From positions 1-27,125 of the forward strand of contig JABXIW010000394.1 of NCBI GenBank assembly GCA_013372875.1: a stretch of DNA of 27,125 nucleotides. Reading direction: 5' to 3'. Below, piece by piece: positions 16,636 to 25,669 of this stretch. Within the stretch, counting starts at the first letter, position 1. The number at the start of each line of letters is the position of its first letter. A program made the position numbers and the translations under genes. The stretch is from Gammaproteobacteria bacterium (lineage in GTDB: Bacteria > Pseudomonadota > Gammaproteobacteria > Enterobacterales > Kangiellaceae). Below the pieces are notes generated by a model, which was not told where the DNA came from, did not search any database, and worked only from the letters and a program-made list of their open reading frames with translations.

Positions 16636-18837
16636 TTATAAGTCGGCTAGTAATTCAGAAGCAGCATCTCTCTGCTTTGCACTGCCTTCCTTTTTCACTT
16701 CCTCTAAAATTTCTACCGCTGACTCTTCATCGCCCATGGCTATATAAGCTTTGGCCAGTTCCAGCTTGGTATGAGCTTCATCATCCGACAAAACTTCACC
16801 ATTTTCTTCATCCGAGTCATCGATTTCTAATGCGTCATCTTCAGATTCAGTACTAAATTCAATCACATTTGAGTCAGCTTCATGGGTATCATCTGCAACG
16901 GCATCCTCTACCACCTCTTCTACCACTTCATCAACCGCTTCTTGCAATGACTCTTCTGATTCAACTGATTTTTTCGATTCATTGAATATATCATCTAGCT
17001 CATTAGACAAGTCAGTATCAATTTCTGATGGGTTAGCGCCGAAAACTTCTTCCTCGCTCAACATTAAACCATCATCCACTGCTACATCCACAGACTCAGC
17101 CTGACTGACATCTTTCTGCAATTGCATAAGACCAGCAACCTTCAATCCTAACTCAGAGTCGTGATCGAATGAGTCTGGTAATGCAATAAATTGCTGCTTT
17201 AACTTTTCTACATCTTGATTCGAGCTATAAACTTCCATCAATTTAACGCGCGCAACATGATTGTCAGGATCTTTATCTAAAACAGCTAGTAACAGCGTCT
17301 CCACCTGAGCTAATTTGCCGCGAGCAATTAAAATATCCGCCTCATCTAGGGGATCCGTTTCTACTTCAGGAGCTTGCGGTGCTTTAGAAGTAAAAGATGG
17401 CTGTCTGCGCTCAAAGTTTGAATTTGAAAAATCGTCCGCAGCCAACTCTTGATCAAGTTCACTTTGACGTTTTTTTAGAACCCAGCCAAGTCCAAATAAG
17501 GCTAGCAAAGCACCCAAAATGATTAATGGCCATTTCCAGAAGCCATCTTGTTGCCAAAAGGCTTTCTCTTGAGGTTGATTGTTGCTTACGCTTACCACAG
17601 GTTGTGCTGTAGTTTCAGCAACTTTTGCTTGATTAGACTTTTCTACCGCTTGCTCAGCTTCTGCCGCTAAGGCTTGTAAAGCTTCATCGTCTTCATCTTT
17701 TGCTTCGGCCGAACCAGCTAGCACCGACAAAGTTTCATCTTCTAACGCAACACCCACGTCCGATTGATTTTTAACCGCTTCCAACTCACGCTTTAGCTGT
17801 TCATTTTCAAGGCGTAATGACTCAACTGTTTGCTCAAGTTGATCTTGATTTCCTTGGCTGACATCGCCTTCCGCGCCTTCTTGCACGTTCGCGCCTGAAG
17901 TATCCGTCAAATCTGACTCGGTAACACTACTAATGGTCAATCGGCCTGCTGATGATTCATCTTTTTGTTGCGCCGTTTCATTAACAGTTTTACGCACATC
18001 CAATGGTGCATCTACTGAATCAGTCGACTTTAAGTCGCGGTAACTGATATTTGAAGCAACCGCTCTAACTTGTGAGTTAGGTGGAACTTGTAGTACCGCA
18101 CCCGCTTTTAAGCGGTCGATATCATTATTGATGAAGGCATTAGGATTATTACGATACAATGCCGCTAACGTTTGATGAACCGAAGCGCCATCTGGTCTGA
18201 CTCGCGAAGCAATACTCCACAAAGTCTCGCCACGTCCTACGCGCCAGCTATCACCTGTAAACTCTACCCGCGGTTGGCTAGTTTGGTTTTGTGTTGCTTG
18301 ACTAGCTGTGTCAGTTCTTGACTGAGTAACCTCACGCTGAGTTTCTTGCGCTTGATTACGATTCGTCACAATTGGCTGAGCTTGAGTTGGTCTTGGCGCC
18401 GTGATCACCTGCTGATTGTTTTGCGCCAAAGATGGCGGATCCAGCAGCAAAGTATATTCACGCAATAAACGACCTTGCGGCCAGTTTAGCTCTACTAAAA
18501 AGTTTAGAAATGGCTCCTTGATCGCTTGTGAACTAGTCACGCGAATATACTTAGAACCATCAGAATCGGTTTCAACGGTAAAATTCAATTGGCCATGCAC
18601 AGGCTCACGGATCACGCCAAATTTGCCATAAGCCTCAAAGGAAGCAATCCGAGCGACCAAGTCTTCTTGTTGAAACTCTTTTGAGGATAGCAAGTTAATA
18701 CGAGCAGCCAATGGTTGATTGAGCTTAGTATCTGAATCGATATCTCCTAAGCCAAGCCCCCACGCTGCTGGCGCTAACATTGATACTCCAATAATTGAAG
18801 AAATTGCAGCTTTTATCAATTTATTCTGATTTTTCAT
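16636..18837 (-). CDS. fimV: FimV/HubP family polar landmark protein
   Basis: A 733-residue inner-membrane protein of the FimV/HubP family, which organises the cell pole and supports type IV pili, chemotaxis or flagella. A signal peptide at 1-27 leads to the typical mature start LGLGDIDSDTKLNQPL. Next come a conserved periplasmic domain to about 135, a LysM peptidoglycan-binding domain (about 197-252), a coiled coil (about 331-357) and a TM helix (about 436-454). The cytoplasmic region is very acidic, with TPR-like helices at about 490-535, and ends with the FimV C-terminal domain (about 687-733, LELAKAYIAMGDEESAVEIL). It is shorter than P. aeruginosa FimV but complete. AGGAAA and AGGTT precede the ATG. 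It follows asd by 101 bp. Confidence 0.93.
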   Translation of the reverse strand: MKNQNKLIKAAISSIIGVSMLAPAAWGLGLGDIDSDTKLNQPLAARINLLSSKEFQQEDLVARIASFEAYGKFGVIREPVHGQLNFTVETDSDGSKYIRVTSSQAIKEPFLNFLVELNWPQGRLLREYTLLLDPPSLAQNNQQVITAPRPTQAQPIVTNRNQAQETQREVTQSRTDTASQATQNQTSQPRVEFTGDSWRVGRGETLWSIASRVRPDGASVHQTLAALYRNNPNAFINNDIDRLKAGAVLQVPPNSQVRAVASNISYRDLKSTDSVDAPLDVRKTVNETAQQKDESSAGRLTISSVTESDLTDTSGANVQEGAEGDVSQGNQDQLEQTVESLRLENEQLKRELEAVKNQSDVGVALEDETLSVLAGSAEAKDEDDEALQALAAEAEQAVEKSNQAKVAETTAQPVVSVSNNQPQEKAFWQQDGFWKWPLIILGALLALFGLGWVLKKRQSELDQELAADDFSNSNFERRQPSFTSKAPQAPEVETDPLDEADILIARGKLAQVETLLLAVLDKDPDNHVARVKLMEVYSSNQDVEKLKQQFIALPDSFDHDSELGLKVAGLMQLQKDVSQAESVDVAVDDGLMLSEEEVFGANPSEIDTDLSNELDDIFNESKKSVESEESLQEAVDEVVEEVVEDAVADDTHEADSNVIEFSTESEDDALEIDDSDEENGEVLSDDEAHTKLELAKAYIAMGDEESAVEILEEVKKEGSAKQRDAASELLADL

Positions 18838-18938
18838 AACCTATTTCCTGATCATGCATCCCTACTTTTACAAGTTCCATCGCTGGCTACTAATGCGCAA
18901 TGAGCCACTATTGATTAATTTATGATTCTATTGTGCTT

Positions 18939-19958
18939 TTATAGATGATTTTTTACAAGTATTTCAGCAATTTGCACCGTATTGAGCGCTGCGCCTTTAC
19001 GCACATTATCCGACACAACCCAAAGCGCAATACCATTTTCCATACCAATATCTTTGCGAACACGGCTAACGAAAACCCCGTCTTTACCACTGGCATGAGT
19101 GACTGGGGTGGCATAATCAAGCTGACTCATATCATCTACTAGCTCCACGCCTTCTGCTTTTTGCAGCAAATTGCGAACTTCTTCAACCTCAATGGACTTC
19201 TTAGTTTGCAGATGAATTGCTTCAGAGTGGCCATAAAACACAGGAACTCGAACAGCGGTCGGACTAACGCCAATCTCACCGTCTTCAAGGATTTTATGGG
19301 TTTCCCAAATCATTTTCATTTCTTCTTTGGTGTAGCCGTTTTCCTGCAATTGGTCGATATTTGGCAAGACATTAAAAGCAATTTGTTTGTCATAAACTTT
19401 CGAGGTGACTTCGCGAGCGTTGAGTAGTTGGGCTGTTTGTTTTGCCAGTTCTTCCACCGCTTTTTGACCTGAACCTGAAACCGCTTGGTAAGTTGCTACA
19501 TTGATGTGTTTGATGCCAACCGCATCGTGAATCGGCTTTAAAGCCACCATCATTTGCATGGTTGAGCAATTTGGATTGGCGATAATGCCATGATGTTTAA
19601 AGTCGGCGATTCGCTCTGGATTGACTTCTGTCACCACCAACGGGATTTCTGGGTGATAGCGAAACTCGGAAGTATTATCCACAACCACAGCACCGGCTTT
19701 AGCCGCGATTGGTGCATATTCTTTGGAAATAGCACCGCCAGCTGAAAACAACGCAATATCCACTTTAGAAAAATCAAACTCGTCCAACTTTTGAACCGAA
19801 ACACTTTTCCCATTAAATTGCACTCGCTCGCCGGCGGAGCGCTCACTGGCTAACAAATACAAATTGTTAAGCGGAAACTTACGCTCTTCTAAGATTTCAC
19901 GGATGGTTACACCCACAGCACCAGTGGCACCGACAATGGCTAAATTCACTTTTTGCAC
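18939..19958 (-). CDS. asd: Aspartate-semialdehyde dehydrogenase
   Basis: A 339-residue NADPH enzyme that reduces aspartyl phosphate to aspartate semialdehyde for lysine, diaminopimelate, threonine and methionine synthesis. The NADP loop is GATGAVG (10-16), the catalytic cysteine C131 is in ANPNCST, and the catalytic histidine H244 is in RVPVFYGHS. It belongs to the type that starts KVNLAIVGATGAVG and covers most bacterial Asd and Usg proteins; the active-site Cys and His are kept, so it is a true enzyme rather than Usg. The start is GTG with AGAGAG eight bases upstream. Confidence 0.95.
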   Translation of the reverse strand: MQKVNLAIVGATGAVGVTIREILEERKFPLNNLYLLASERSAGERVQFNGKSVSVQKLDEFDFSKVDIALFSAGGAISKEYAPIAAKAGAVVVDNTSEFRYHPEIPLVVTEVNPERIADFKHHGIIANPNCSTMQMMVALKPIHDAVGIKHINVATYQAVSGSGQKAVEELAKQTAQLLNAREVTSKVYDKQIAFNVLPNIDQLQENGYTKEEMKMIWETHKILEDGEIGVSPTAVRVPVFYGHSEAIHLQTKKSIEVEEVRNLLQKAEGVELVDDMSQLDYATPVTHASGKDGVFVSRVRKDIGMENGIALWVVSDNVRKGAALNTVQIAEILVKNHL

Positions 19959-19999
19959 TTAATTCTCTCTTAATTTTTCACTTTAAATAAAAAGACTAA

Positions 20000-20365
20000 C
20001 TATTTCTTTTTATTAAGAAAACCCATAACTCTGGCAGCGATATAGCCAACAAAGCCCAACGCCAAGGTGTATTTCGCAAAACTCATCACTTGGTCGTCTG
20101 CTCGATAACCCAATTTGAAGTTTTCGTTTAACCAAATAGTGACATCTAAACGGAAAAACCATAATAACACGCCAATAACAAAGACAATCATCGCTAAGAA
20201 TGACCAAGTTTGAATACGCGATTTTTTGCGCATTTTTTGGATCATCTGAGTGGTTTCAAGATTAGTGACTTCACCCTCGTCCGAAAATATGGCTCCACAA
20301 TAGTTGCAAGAATCGGCACGGCTAGAAATTTTCTTTTTACATACTCGGCAGTTAATAATGGCCAT
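20000..20365 (-). CDS. Zinc-ribbon membrane protein of unknown function
   Basis: A 121-residue protein. A four-cysteine zinc ribbon at the N-terminus (C6, C9, C20, C23; INCRVCKKKISSRADSCNYCG) is followed by a charged linker and two TM helices (about 54-72 and 98-116). It ends in a basic tail. AAGGAT lies upstream of the ATG with good spacing. It sits between pepN (44 bp) and asd (41 bp) in the same direction, so it is probably cotranscribed. No specific function can be given. Confidence 0.8.
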   Translation of the reverse strand: MAIINCRVCKKKISSRADSCNYCGAIFSDEGEVTNLETTQMIQKMRKKSRIQTWSFLAMIVFVIGVLLWFFRLDVTIWLNENFKLGYRADDQVMSFAKYTLALGFVGYIAARVMGFLNKKK

Positions 20366-20409
20366 TCAAAAATTATCCTTACTGAAAGTTACTTTTGGAT
20401 TTAATCGAG

Positions 20410-23070
20410 CTATTTTAATGCTTTACTCGCAATTTCGTAAACATCTTTAGAAAGTTCGGGCTGATTTAAAATATCCTCTAGCTGAGATTTCATCAATGCT
20501 TGACGTTTATCATCAAACTTTTTCCAGCGGTTAAAAGCGCCCGTAAGCCTTGCCGCCACTTGCGGATTGACACTGTAGAGCTTTTTAATCTGCTTAGTTA
20601 GCAATTGATAACCTTTGCCATCAGCGCGATGGAATTGATGCATATTAGCGCCTGCAAAACCGCCAATCAGAGCTCTAACCTTATTAGGATTGGTCATTTC
20701 AAAGGCCGCGTGCTCACTCAGCCTTTCCACCATAACGATACACTCATCACTTGGTTCGGTAGCTAGCACCGAAAGCCACTTATCGATCACCAAATCTTCG
20801 CTTTGCCACTTGTCATAAAAATCATCAATAAGTCTTTGTTTATCGCTAAACTTTGAGTGGATCAATATTTTAAAGGCGCTGATCGCATCAGTCATATTGT
20901 TGGCACTTTCCAATTGATTCAATGCCAATTGATAAGACTGGGGCTTATCCAATAATAACAGATAATCTAAGCAGCGATGACTAAAGGCACGCTTGGCGAT
21001 GGCTTCAGACGTTTGTTCAAAATCCCCAATATGATGATTGGCTTGGTAATGCAGCAGCCAATCCATTTCTAATTGATTAGCAATTTCCAGTTTGAGAAAA
21101 TCATGTGCTTCTAATAAATGATCGAGCTCGATAGTATCTTTGGCTTCAAATAAAGTTTTTACATCCGGCAAAGCGAGTGCCAGCGCTTTAAAGCTACCGT
21201 TCAATTGATTGTTATCTAACACCAGCTTTACTGCATTGAGCAGTGTTGCTGGCACCTGCAAGGGCTTAGCGGCGAGTGATGATTCATACAATTGCCAAAT
21301 AACGTTGCTATAAAGCCTTTGCCCTGCTTCCCAACGGTTAAAGGGATCAGAATCATGTGCCAATAAAAAGCTCAATTCACGATCTTCATACTCATAATCC
21401 AATTTAATTGGCGCAGAAAAATCACGCAAAATGGATAAGACCGGCTCTTCAGTAACGCCAGTGAATACAAAGCTTTGCTTTGTTTGGGTCAAATGCAAAA
21501 TATCGCCTTGTAAGCCATGTTCATTAGTTGCCAGCTTTAAGGGCATATCCTTACCAGCAGAATCCAGCAAGCCCAATTTGATTGGAATATGGAATGGTTG
21601 TTTTTCTTGATTATCAGGGGTTTGCGGGCAGTTTTGAGTAAAGTCTAAGCGATAACTCTGCTGAGTCTTATCATAATAAGAGTTAACGGAAACTTCAGGC
21701 GTACCAGCCTGTGAATACCAACGCCTAAACTGCTTTAGCGGGTAATTATTAGCGTCTTCCATCGCACAAACAAAGTCTTCGCAAGTCACTGCTTGACCAT
21801 CATGGCGCTCAAAATATAAGTCCATACCCTTTCTAAAGCCATCAGCTCCCAGCAAAGTATGATACATCCGAATGATTTCAGCGCCTTTGTTATAAACCGT
21901 TACCGTATAAAAATTATTCATCTCAATATAAGAATCGGGACGAATAGGATGCGCCATTGGGCCTGCATCCTCGGCAAACTGGTGAGAGCGAATGACTTTC
22001 ACATCGGCTATGCGCTTCACCGCTGGATCAGTTTGGTCTGCGGTAAACTGTTGATCACGAAATACGGTCAGCCCCTCTTTAAGACTTAATTGAAACCAAT
22101 CGCGGCAAGTAACACGATTACCCGTCCAATTATGAAAATACTCATGCCCAATAACTGCCTCGACATCTTCAAAATCTTGATCGGTGGCAGTTGCTTGGGA
22201 AGCTAGAACGTACTTGGTGTTAAAAACATTGAGCCCTTTGTTTTCCATGGCGCCCATATTGAAATCGCCTACCGCCACTATCATGTAAATATCCAAGTCG
22301 TACTCAAGCCCATAGACATCTTGATCCCATTGCATGGATTTTTTCAAGGATGCCATCGCATGATCGCACTGAGCTAATTTGCCCTTATCGACAAATACCT
22401 GCAACAAAACTTGGCGACCAGAACTGGTGGTAAAGCTGTCTTCAAGCAAGTCATAATTGCCTGCGCACAAGGCAAATAAATAACTTGGTTTTTTAAATGG
22501 ATCTTGCCATAACGCATAATGACGATTGCCATCCAAATCGCCTGACTCAATTTTATTGCCATTAGAAAGTAAATAAGGAAACTCAGATTTATCCGCTTCC
22601 ATCCGTACTTGATAAGTCGCCATCACATCAGGCCGATCTAAAAAGTAAGTAATTTTACGGAAACCTTCCGCTTCACACTGAGTGCAATATTTATTGCTGG
22701 AAAGGTAAAGTCCCTCTAGCGAAGTGTTTTTATCGGGATAAATTTTGACCTTGGTTTTGAGAGAAAACGAATCTGGGCAGTCCAAAATGACTAGATGACT
22801 ATCACTAATTTGATAATCCTTTTCTCTCAGAACTTGGTTATCTAAATAAATCTCAAGCAACTCCAGCTCTACACCATCTAGCTTCAACTCACTGCTAACA
22901 TTGTCAGAGTCAGGGTTACGCTGAATACTTAGCTCAGAAGTTACCAAACTATAATCCGAATAGAGTTCAAAAGTTAACTGAACGGACTCAATAAGAAAGT
23001 TGGAAACCTGATAATCCTTGCGGTGTTTGATTTCTGGTTCTGGCGCAGCAGTTTGCTCAGCTTTATTCAT
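20410..23070 (-). CDS. pepN: Aminopeptidase N (M1 family)
   Basis: An 886-residue cytosolic zinc aminopeptidase that removes N-terminal residues from peptides during protein turnover. The substrate loop GAMEN is at 273-277, the zinc motif HEYFHNWTGN at 309-318 (H309, H313), and the third ligand E332 in SLKEGLTVF. The length and C-terminal helical domain match E. coli PepN (870 residues). No ribosome site is obvious before the ATG. It is divergent from the small cysteine-rich gene, with 99 bp between starts. Confidence 0.97.
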   Translation of the reverse strand: MNKAEQTAAPEPEIKHRKDYQVSNFLIESVQLTFELYSDYSLVTSELSIQRNPDSDNVSSELKLDGVELELLEIYLDNQVLREKDYQISDSHLVILDCPDSFSLKTKVKIYPDKNTSLEGLYLSSNKYCTQCEAEGFRKITYFLDRPDVMATYQVRMEADKSEFPYLLSNGNKIESGDLDGNRHYALWQDPFKKPSYLFALCAGNYDLLEDSFTTSSGRQVLLQVFVDKGKLAQCDHAMASLKKSMQWDQDVYGLEYDLDIYMIVAVGDFNMGAMENKGLNVFNTKYVLASQATATDQDFEDVEAVIGHEYFHNWTGNRVTCRDWFQLSLKEGLTVFRDQQFTADQTDPAVKRIADVKVIRSHQFAEDAGPMAHPIRPDSYIEMNNFYTVTVYNKGAEIIRMYHTLLGADGFRKGMDLYFERHDGQAVTCEDFVCAMEDANNYPLKQFRRWYSQAGTPEVSVNSYYDKTQQSYRLDFTQNCPQTPDNQEKQPFHIPIKLGLLDSAGKDMPLKLATNEHGLQGDILHLTQTKQSFVFTGVTEEPVLSILRDFSAPIKLDYEYEDRELSFLLAHDSDPFNRWEAGQRLYSNVIWQLYESSLAAKPLQVPATLLNAVKLVLDNNQLNGSFKALALALPDVKTLFEAKDTIELDHLLEAHDFLKLEIANQLEMDWLLHYQANHHIGDFEQTSEAIAKRAFSHRCLDYLLLLDKPQSYQLALNQLESANNMTDAISAFKILIHSKFSDKQRLIDDFYDKWQSEDLVIDKWLSVLATEPSDECIVMVERLSEHAAFEMTNPNKVRALIGGFAGANMHQFHRADGKGYQLLTKQIKKLYSVNPQVAARLTGAFNRWKKFDDKRQALMKSQLEDILNQPELSKDVYEIASKALK

Positions 23071-23096
23071 AAAAATTTGGCTAGTTATAAGGCAAT

Positions 23097-23125
23097 AGTA
23101 TTCAAAACTGTCATTATTCTATCAA
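23097..23125 (-). promoter_or_regulatory. Candidate sigma-70 promoter of pepN
   Basis: On the minus strand TTGATA (23125-23120) and AATACT (23102-23097) are separated by 17 bp, about 27 bp upstream of the pepN ATG. The -10 is only a partial match. Confidence 0.35.
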
Positions 23126-23169
23126 TACCAGTAAAATTAAGATAGAAACACTTCAAACAACCAACCTTT

Positions 23170-23535
23170 ATGTGTAATTGTGCGCAACTTGCGGCTATCG
23201 TTAATGGCGATGATGAGAACAATCCTTTGGGCGAGCAAGAAGAGCTTGAATGGGAACCTGATCGTTGGGCGACCCTTAATCGCTGTCCAACTTGCCAGCA
23301 ACTTTGGCATATCGATATTGCTAAGGCCAATCAAGTAGGAATCTGCATGAAGGTTGATTCACTTGAACATTGGCAGCAATTGGATATGACGCAAACGCGA
23401 GTGCAAATGATGGTTAACAATCATGGTGGCTTATCATTCGATCTGTGTCGCTGGAAAAACTGTCAAGATAACTGTGTGAAGGGTTTAGCTTTTTGTCCCC
23501 AGCACGCTTATTTTGAAATGGACATTAAAGCCTAA
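23170..23535 (+). CDS. Small cysteine-rich protein, probable metal-binding, unknown function
   Basis: A 121-residue acidic soluble protein with nine cysteines: C2, C4, C39, C42, C59, C93, C98, C102, C109, plus H112. CPTC (39-42) followed by W, and CRWKNC-x3-C-x6-C-x2-H near the C-terminus, look like zinc-ribbon-type or iron-binding sites. No signal peptide or TM is present. The coding frame is supported by the cysteine and tryptophan pattern rather than by a known family. The opposite strand also has open frames here (for example 23137-23334), but they lack start signals and a credible composition. No ribosome site stands out before the ATG. It is divergent from pepN and converges on the acyltransferase, 19 bp apart. 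Confidence 0.7.
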   Translation: MCNCAQLAAIVNGDDENNPLGEQEELEWEPDRWATLNRCPTCQQLWHIDIAKANQVGICMKVDSLEHWQQLDMTQTRVQMMVNNHGGLSFDLCRWKNCQDNCVKGLAFCPQHAYFEMDIKA

Positions 23536-23554
23536 TGACAATTAGGTCTAAAGG

Positions 23555-24973
23555 TTAATGGCCTATGTTGTCCCATTGCGCTAATGAATTGGCATAGTAA
23601 CTGATAATGGGCTGACTATTATCAGTGACACAAAAAAGCCCGTTTTTTTCGAGCAATAACTCGCGCCCAACCAGCAAATCCAGTGTTTTGGTCAAGATCC
23701 CATCAAAGGCTTGTTCCTTAATTTTAACCGGAGCACCGAGCGCTCTCAGCTTTTCTATTTTTGCACAGCAAGCGTCAAGCAGCTCTTCACGACTATGAGA
23801 TTTAAATTGATAGTCTTTTATAACAGAAGATACCAAGGCAACAGGTAACACGGGAACTACTTGCGCAATATCCGTCATTAAATCTTCAGTAAAAGATTTA
23901 ACCTGAGCTATTCGCTCTTCTTTATCAAGTGTATTCAAAGGTGCTTTTAAACTTTTAAAATAGTCTTTGGCTGAAACTGGCTTGGCAAAATTAACTCCGG
24001 CATAACCAAAACGCTTCCAGCGCTCTTTTCGCTTCATAAATAGGGTTTTAAGGGCAAACTTGGCAGTGGTTTTAAACACAAACCATTTACTCTGCTTAGG
24101 TAAATCTTTATGTCTACTGCGCTCAAGACTACGATCTTCAATCACTCGATCGTAATTAAGTCCAACAGGGATAAACACAATGTCGCGATCGGTTTCTGGA
24201 TTAAAGTCTCTCAACAAATAATCAATAAACCCGAGCTTGGGTGATTTCAGCAAACCATCCTTACTTAAACCGCCTTCCGGATAGACGGCTTGGCTTACTC
24301 CTGCCCTCGTGGAGTAATGTACATAGCGCTCTAACACTTTGCGATAAAGCGGATTGTTGGAGTTGCGTCTGACGAAAAAAGCGCCCATCGATCGGATCAA
24401 AGTAGCTAATGGCCAAACTCGCGCCCACTCACCTACCGCATAAGACAAGGCAGTTCGATTCATCACCAAAAAAGAAACCACTACATAATCCATATTAGAG
24501 CGATGATTCATGACAAATACCACGCTAGATTTAGGGTCAATTTTTTGCAACTCGCCATCGTCGTAAAATCCTACTTTCATGCGATATATCAAGCGGCTAA
24601 TGGTTTTAGATAACCAGTGGCCAAATTTAAAATACATATATGCATTAAATTTCGGCACGATTTCGCGTGCGTATTCGTAAGCCTTTTCTTGAGCCACCTC
24701 CATTGGCATATCATTATCCTTAGCGTACTGACGAATAGCGGCAAATACTTGCTCATCAAACACTAATCGGTCAACCAAGGTTTGCTTGCGCGTTAATTGA
24801 AACGAACGGATTTGAATGGACAGTTTGTCATTGACTTCGCCAATGATCTTGTTGACCTTGCGCCTAAAGAACCAGCGTACACTGGGCAGCAAAATTCGGT
24901 CGAGCACCATAATAAAAGCAAATGCTATGATGATTATCAGTAGCCACAGCGGCAACTCAACCATTGAGCTCAT
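23555..24973 (-). CDS. PlsB-like glycerolipid acyltransferase
   Basis: A 472-residue membrane-anchored acyltransferase. One N-terminal TM helix (about 7-28) precedes a basic region. The four PlsB-type blocks are visible: HRSNMDY (157-163, catalytic H157/D162), GAFFVRRNS (197-205), YPEGGLSKDG (231-240) and DIVFIPVGLNYDRVIED (264-280). These resemble glycerol-3-phosphate acyltransferase more than PlsC, but the protein is far shorter than E. coli PlsB (about 800 residues). The acceptor may be glycerol-3-phosphate or another polyol phosphate. The ATG directly follows the nitroreductase stop (TAGATG), so the two genes are translationally coupled. Confidence 0.82.
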   Translation of the reverse strand: MSSMVELPLWLLIIIIAFAFIMVLDRILLPSVRWFFRRKVNKIIGEVNDKLSIQIRSFQLTRKQTLVDRLVFDEQVFAAIRQYAKDNDMPMEVAQEKAYEYAREIVPKFNAYMYFKFGHWLSKTISRLIYRMKVGFYDDGELQKIDPKSSVVFVMNHRSNMDYVVVSFLVMNRTALSYAVGEWARVWPLATLIRSMGAFFVRRNSNNPLYRKVLERYVHYSTRAGVSQAVYPEGGLSKDGLLKSPKLGFIDYLLRDFNPETDRDIVFIPVGLNYDRVIEDRSLERSRHKDLPKQSKWFVFKTTAKFALKTLFMKRKERWKRFGYAGVNFAKPVSAKDYFKSLKAPLNTLDKEERIAQVKSFTEDLMTDIAQVVPVLPVALVSSVIKDYQFKSHSREELLDACCAKIEKLRALGAPVKIKEQAFDGILTKTLDLLVGRELLLEKNGLFCVTDNSQPIISYYANSLAQWDNIGH

Positions 24974-25531
24974 CTAGTCCAATCCATATTGCACAAAGTC
25001 ATTTATATTTGGAATAGGCTTAGCTTTCAGCTCAATATCTGGCGTACCAAGATAAATAAAGCCAACAATGGTATCTTTATCATCCAAACCTAAGAGCGTT
25101 TTTAAATAAGGATTGAAACACAAAGGACCTGAGCGCCAATAGGCTCCATAGCCCAGATCGTAAGCACCTAAAATTAAGTTTTGTACCCCAGCACCCGCAG
25201 ACAGCACCTCTTCAATGTGTGGTACTTTTTCATGAGCTTTGTGCTTAGCTACTGCAACAATAACCATCGGCGCTCGATGCGGTAATGATAAGATCCGATG
25301 ACGTTTCGATTCGTCTAAATTTGGATTTTCCGCCAGACTTGCTTGCAAATAAAGCTCCGCCAGCTGAGATAAATCTTCTTCACCTGCAAACACCATATAA
25401 TGCCACGGTTGTAGGCCCTTATGATCAGGGGCACGCAGAGCTGCTTGAAACAGTAATTCCATTTCGCTTGATGATGGCGCCGGTGCTTTCAAGCGACCAC
25501 ACGAAACTCGGTTGATAATTTTTTCTAACAT
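24974..25531 (-). CDS. YdjA-like FMN nitroreductase family protein
   Basis: A 185-residue flavoprotein of the nitroreductase fold. It closely resembles E. coli YdjA in motifs: APDHKGLQPWHYMVF (34-48, FMN phosphate/ring contacts), KVPHIEEVLSAGAGVQNL, YGAYWRSGPL and IVGFIYLGTP. The family reduces nitro compounds or other electrophiles with NAD(P)H, usually as a dimer. The physiological substrate is unknown. It is the first gene of a two-gene unit with the PlsB-like gene and is preceded by the terminator of the metalloprotease gene. Confidence 0.88.
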   Translation of the reverse strand: MLEKIINRVSCGRLKAPAPSSSEMELLFQAALRAPDHKGLQPWHYMVFAGEEDLSQLAELYLQASLAENPNLDESKRHRILSLPHRAPMVIVAVAKHKAHEKVPHIEEVLSAGAGVQNLILGAYDLGYGAYWRSGPLCFNPYLKTLLGLDDKDTIVGFIYLGTPDIELKAKPIPNINDFVQYGLD

Positions 25532-25615
25532 CTGATGATAGGTTTTATTTTTTCTAGGCTAACTTTAGCATGTTTTAGCCAAGCACCAAAGCTACTAGCC
25601 AGAAAGCCGCGCAAC

Positions 25616-25644
25616 AAAAAGGGAGCCGAAACTCCCCTTTTTTT
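25616..25644 (-). terminator. Intrinsic terminator after the metalloprotease gene
   Basis: GGGAG (25621-25625) and CTCCC (25632-25636) flank a CCGAAA loop. On the minus strand the hairpin is followed by TTTTT, and an A/T run on the other side may make it partly bidirectional. It lies 25 bp past the protease stop. Confidence 0.75.
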
Positions 25645-25669
25645 CTAACTGATAGTTAGTAAAGACCCT

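Noticed and set aside
23085..23334. Minus-strand open frames opposite the cysteine-rich gene
   Set aside because: They lack ribosome sites and recognisable features and overlap the better-supported plus-strand frame.
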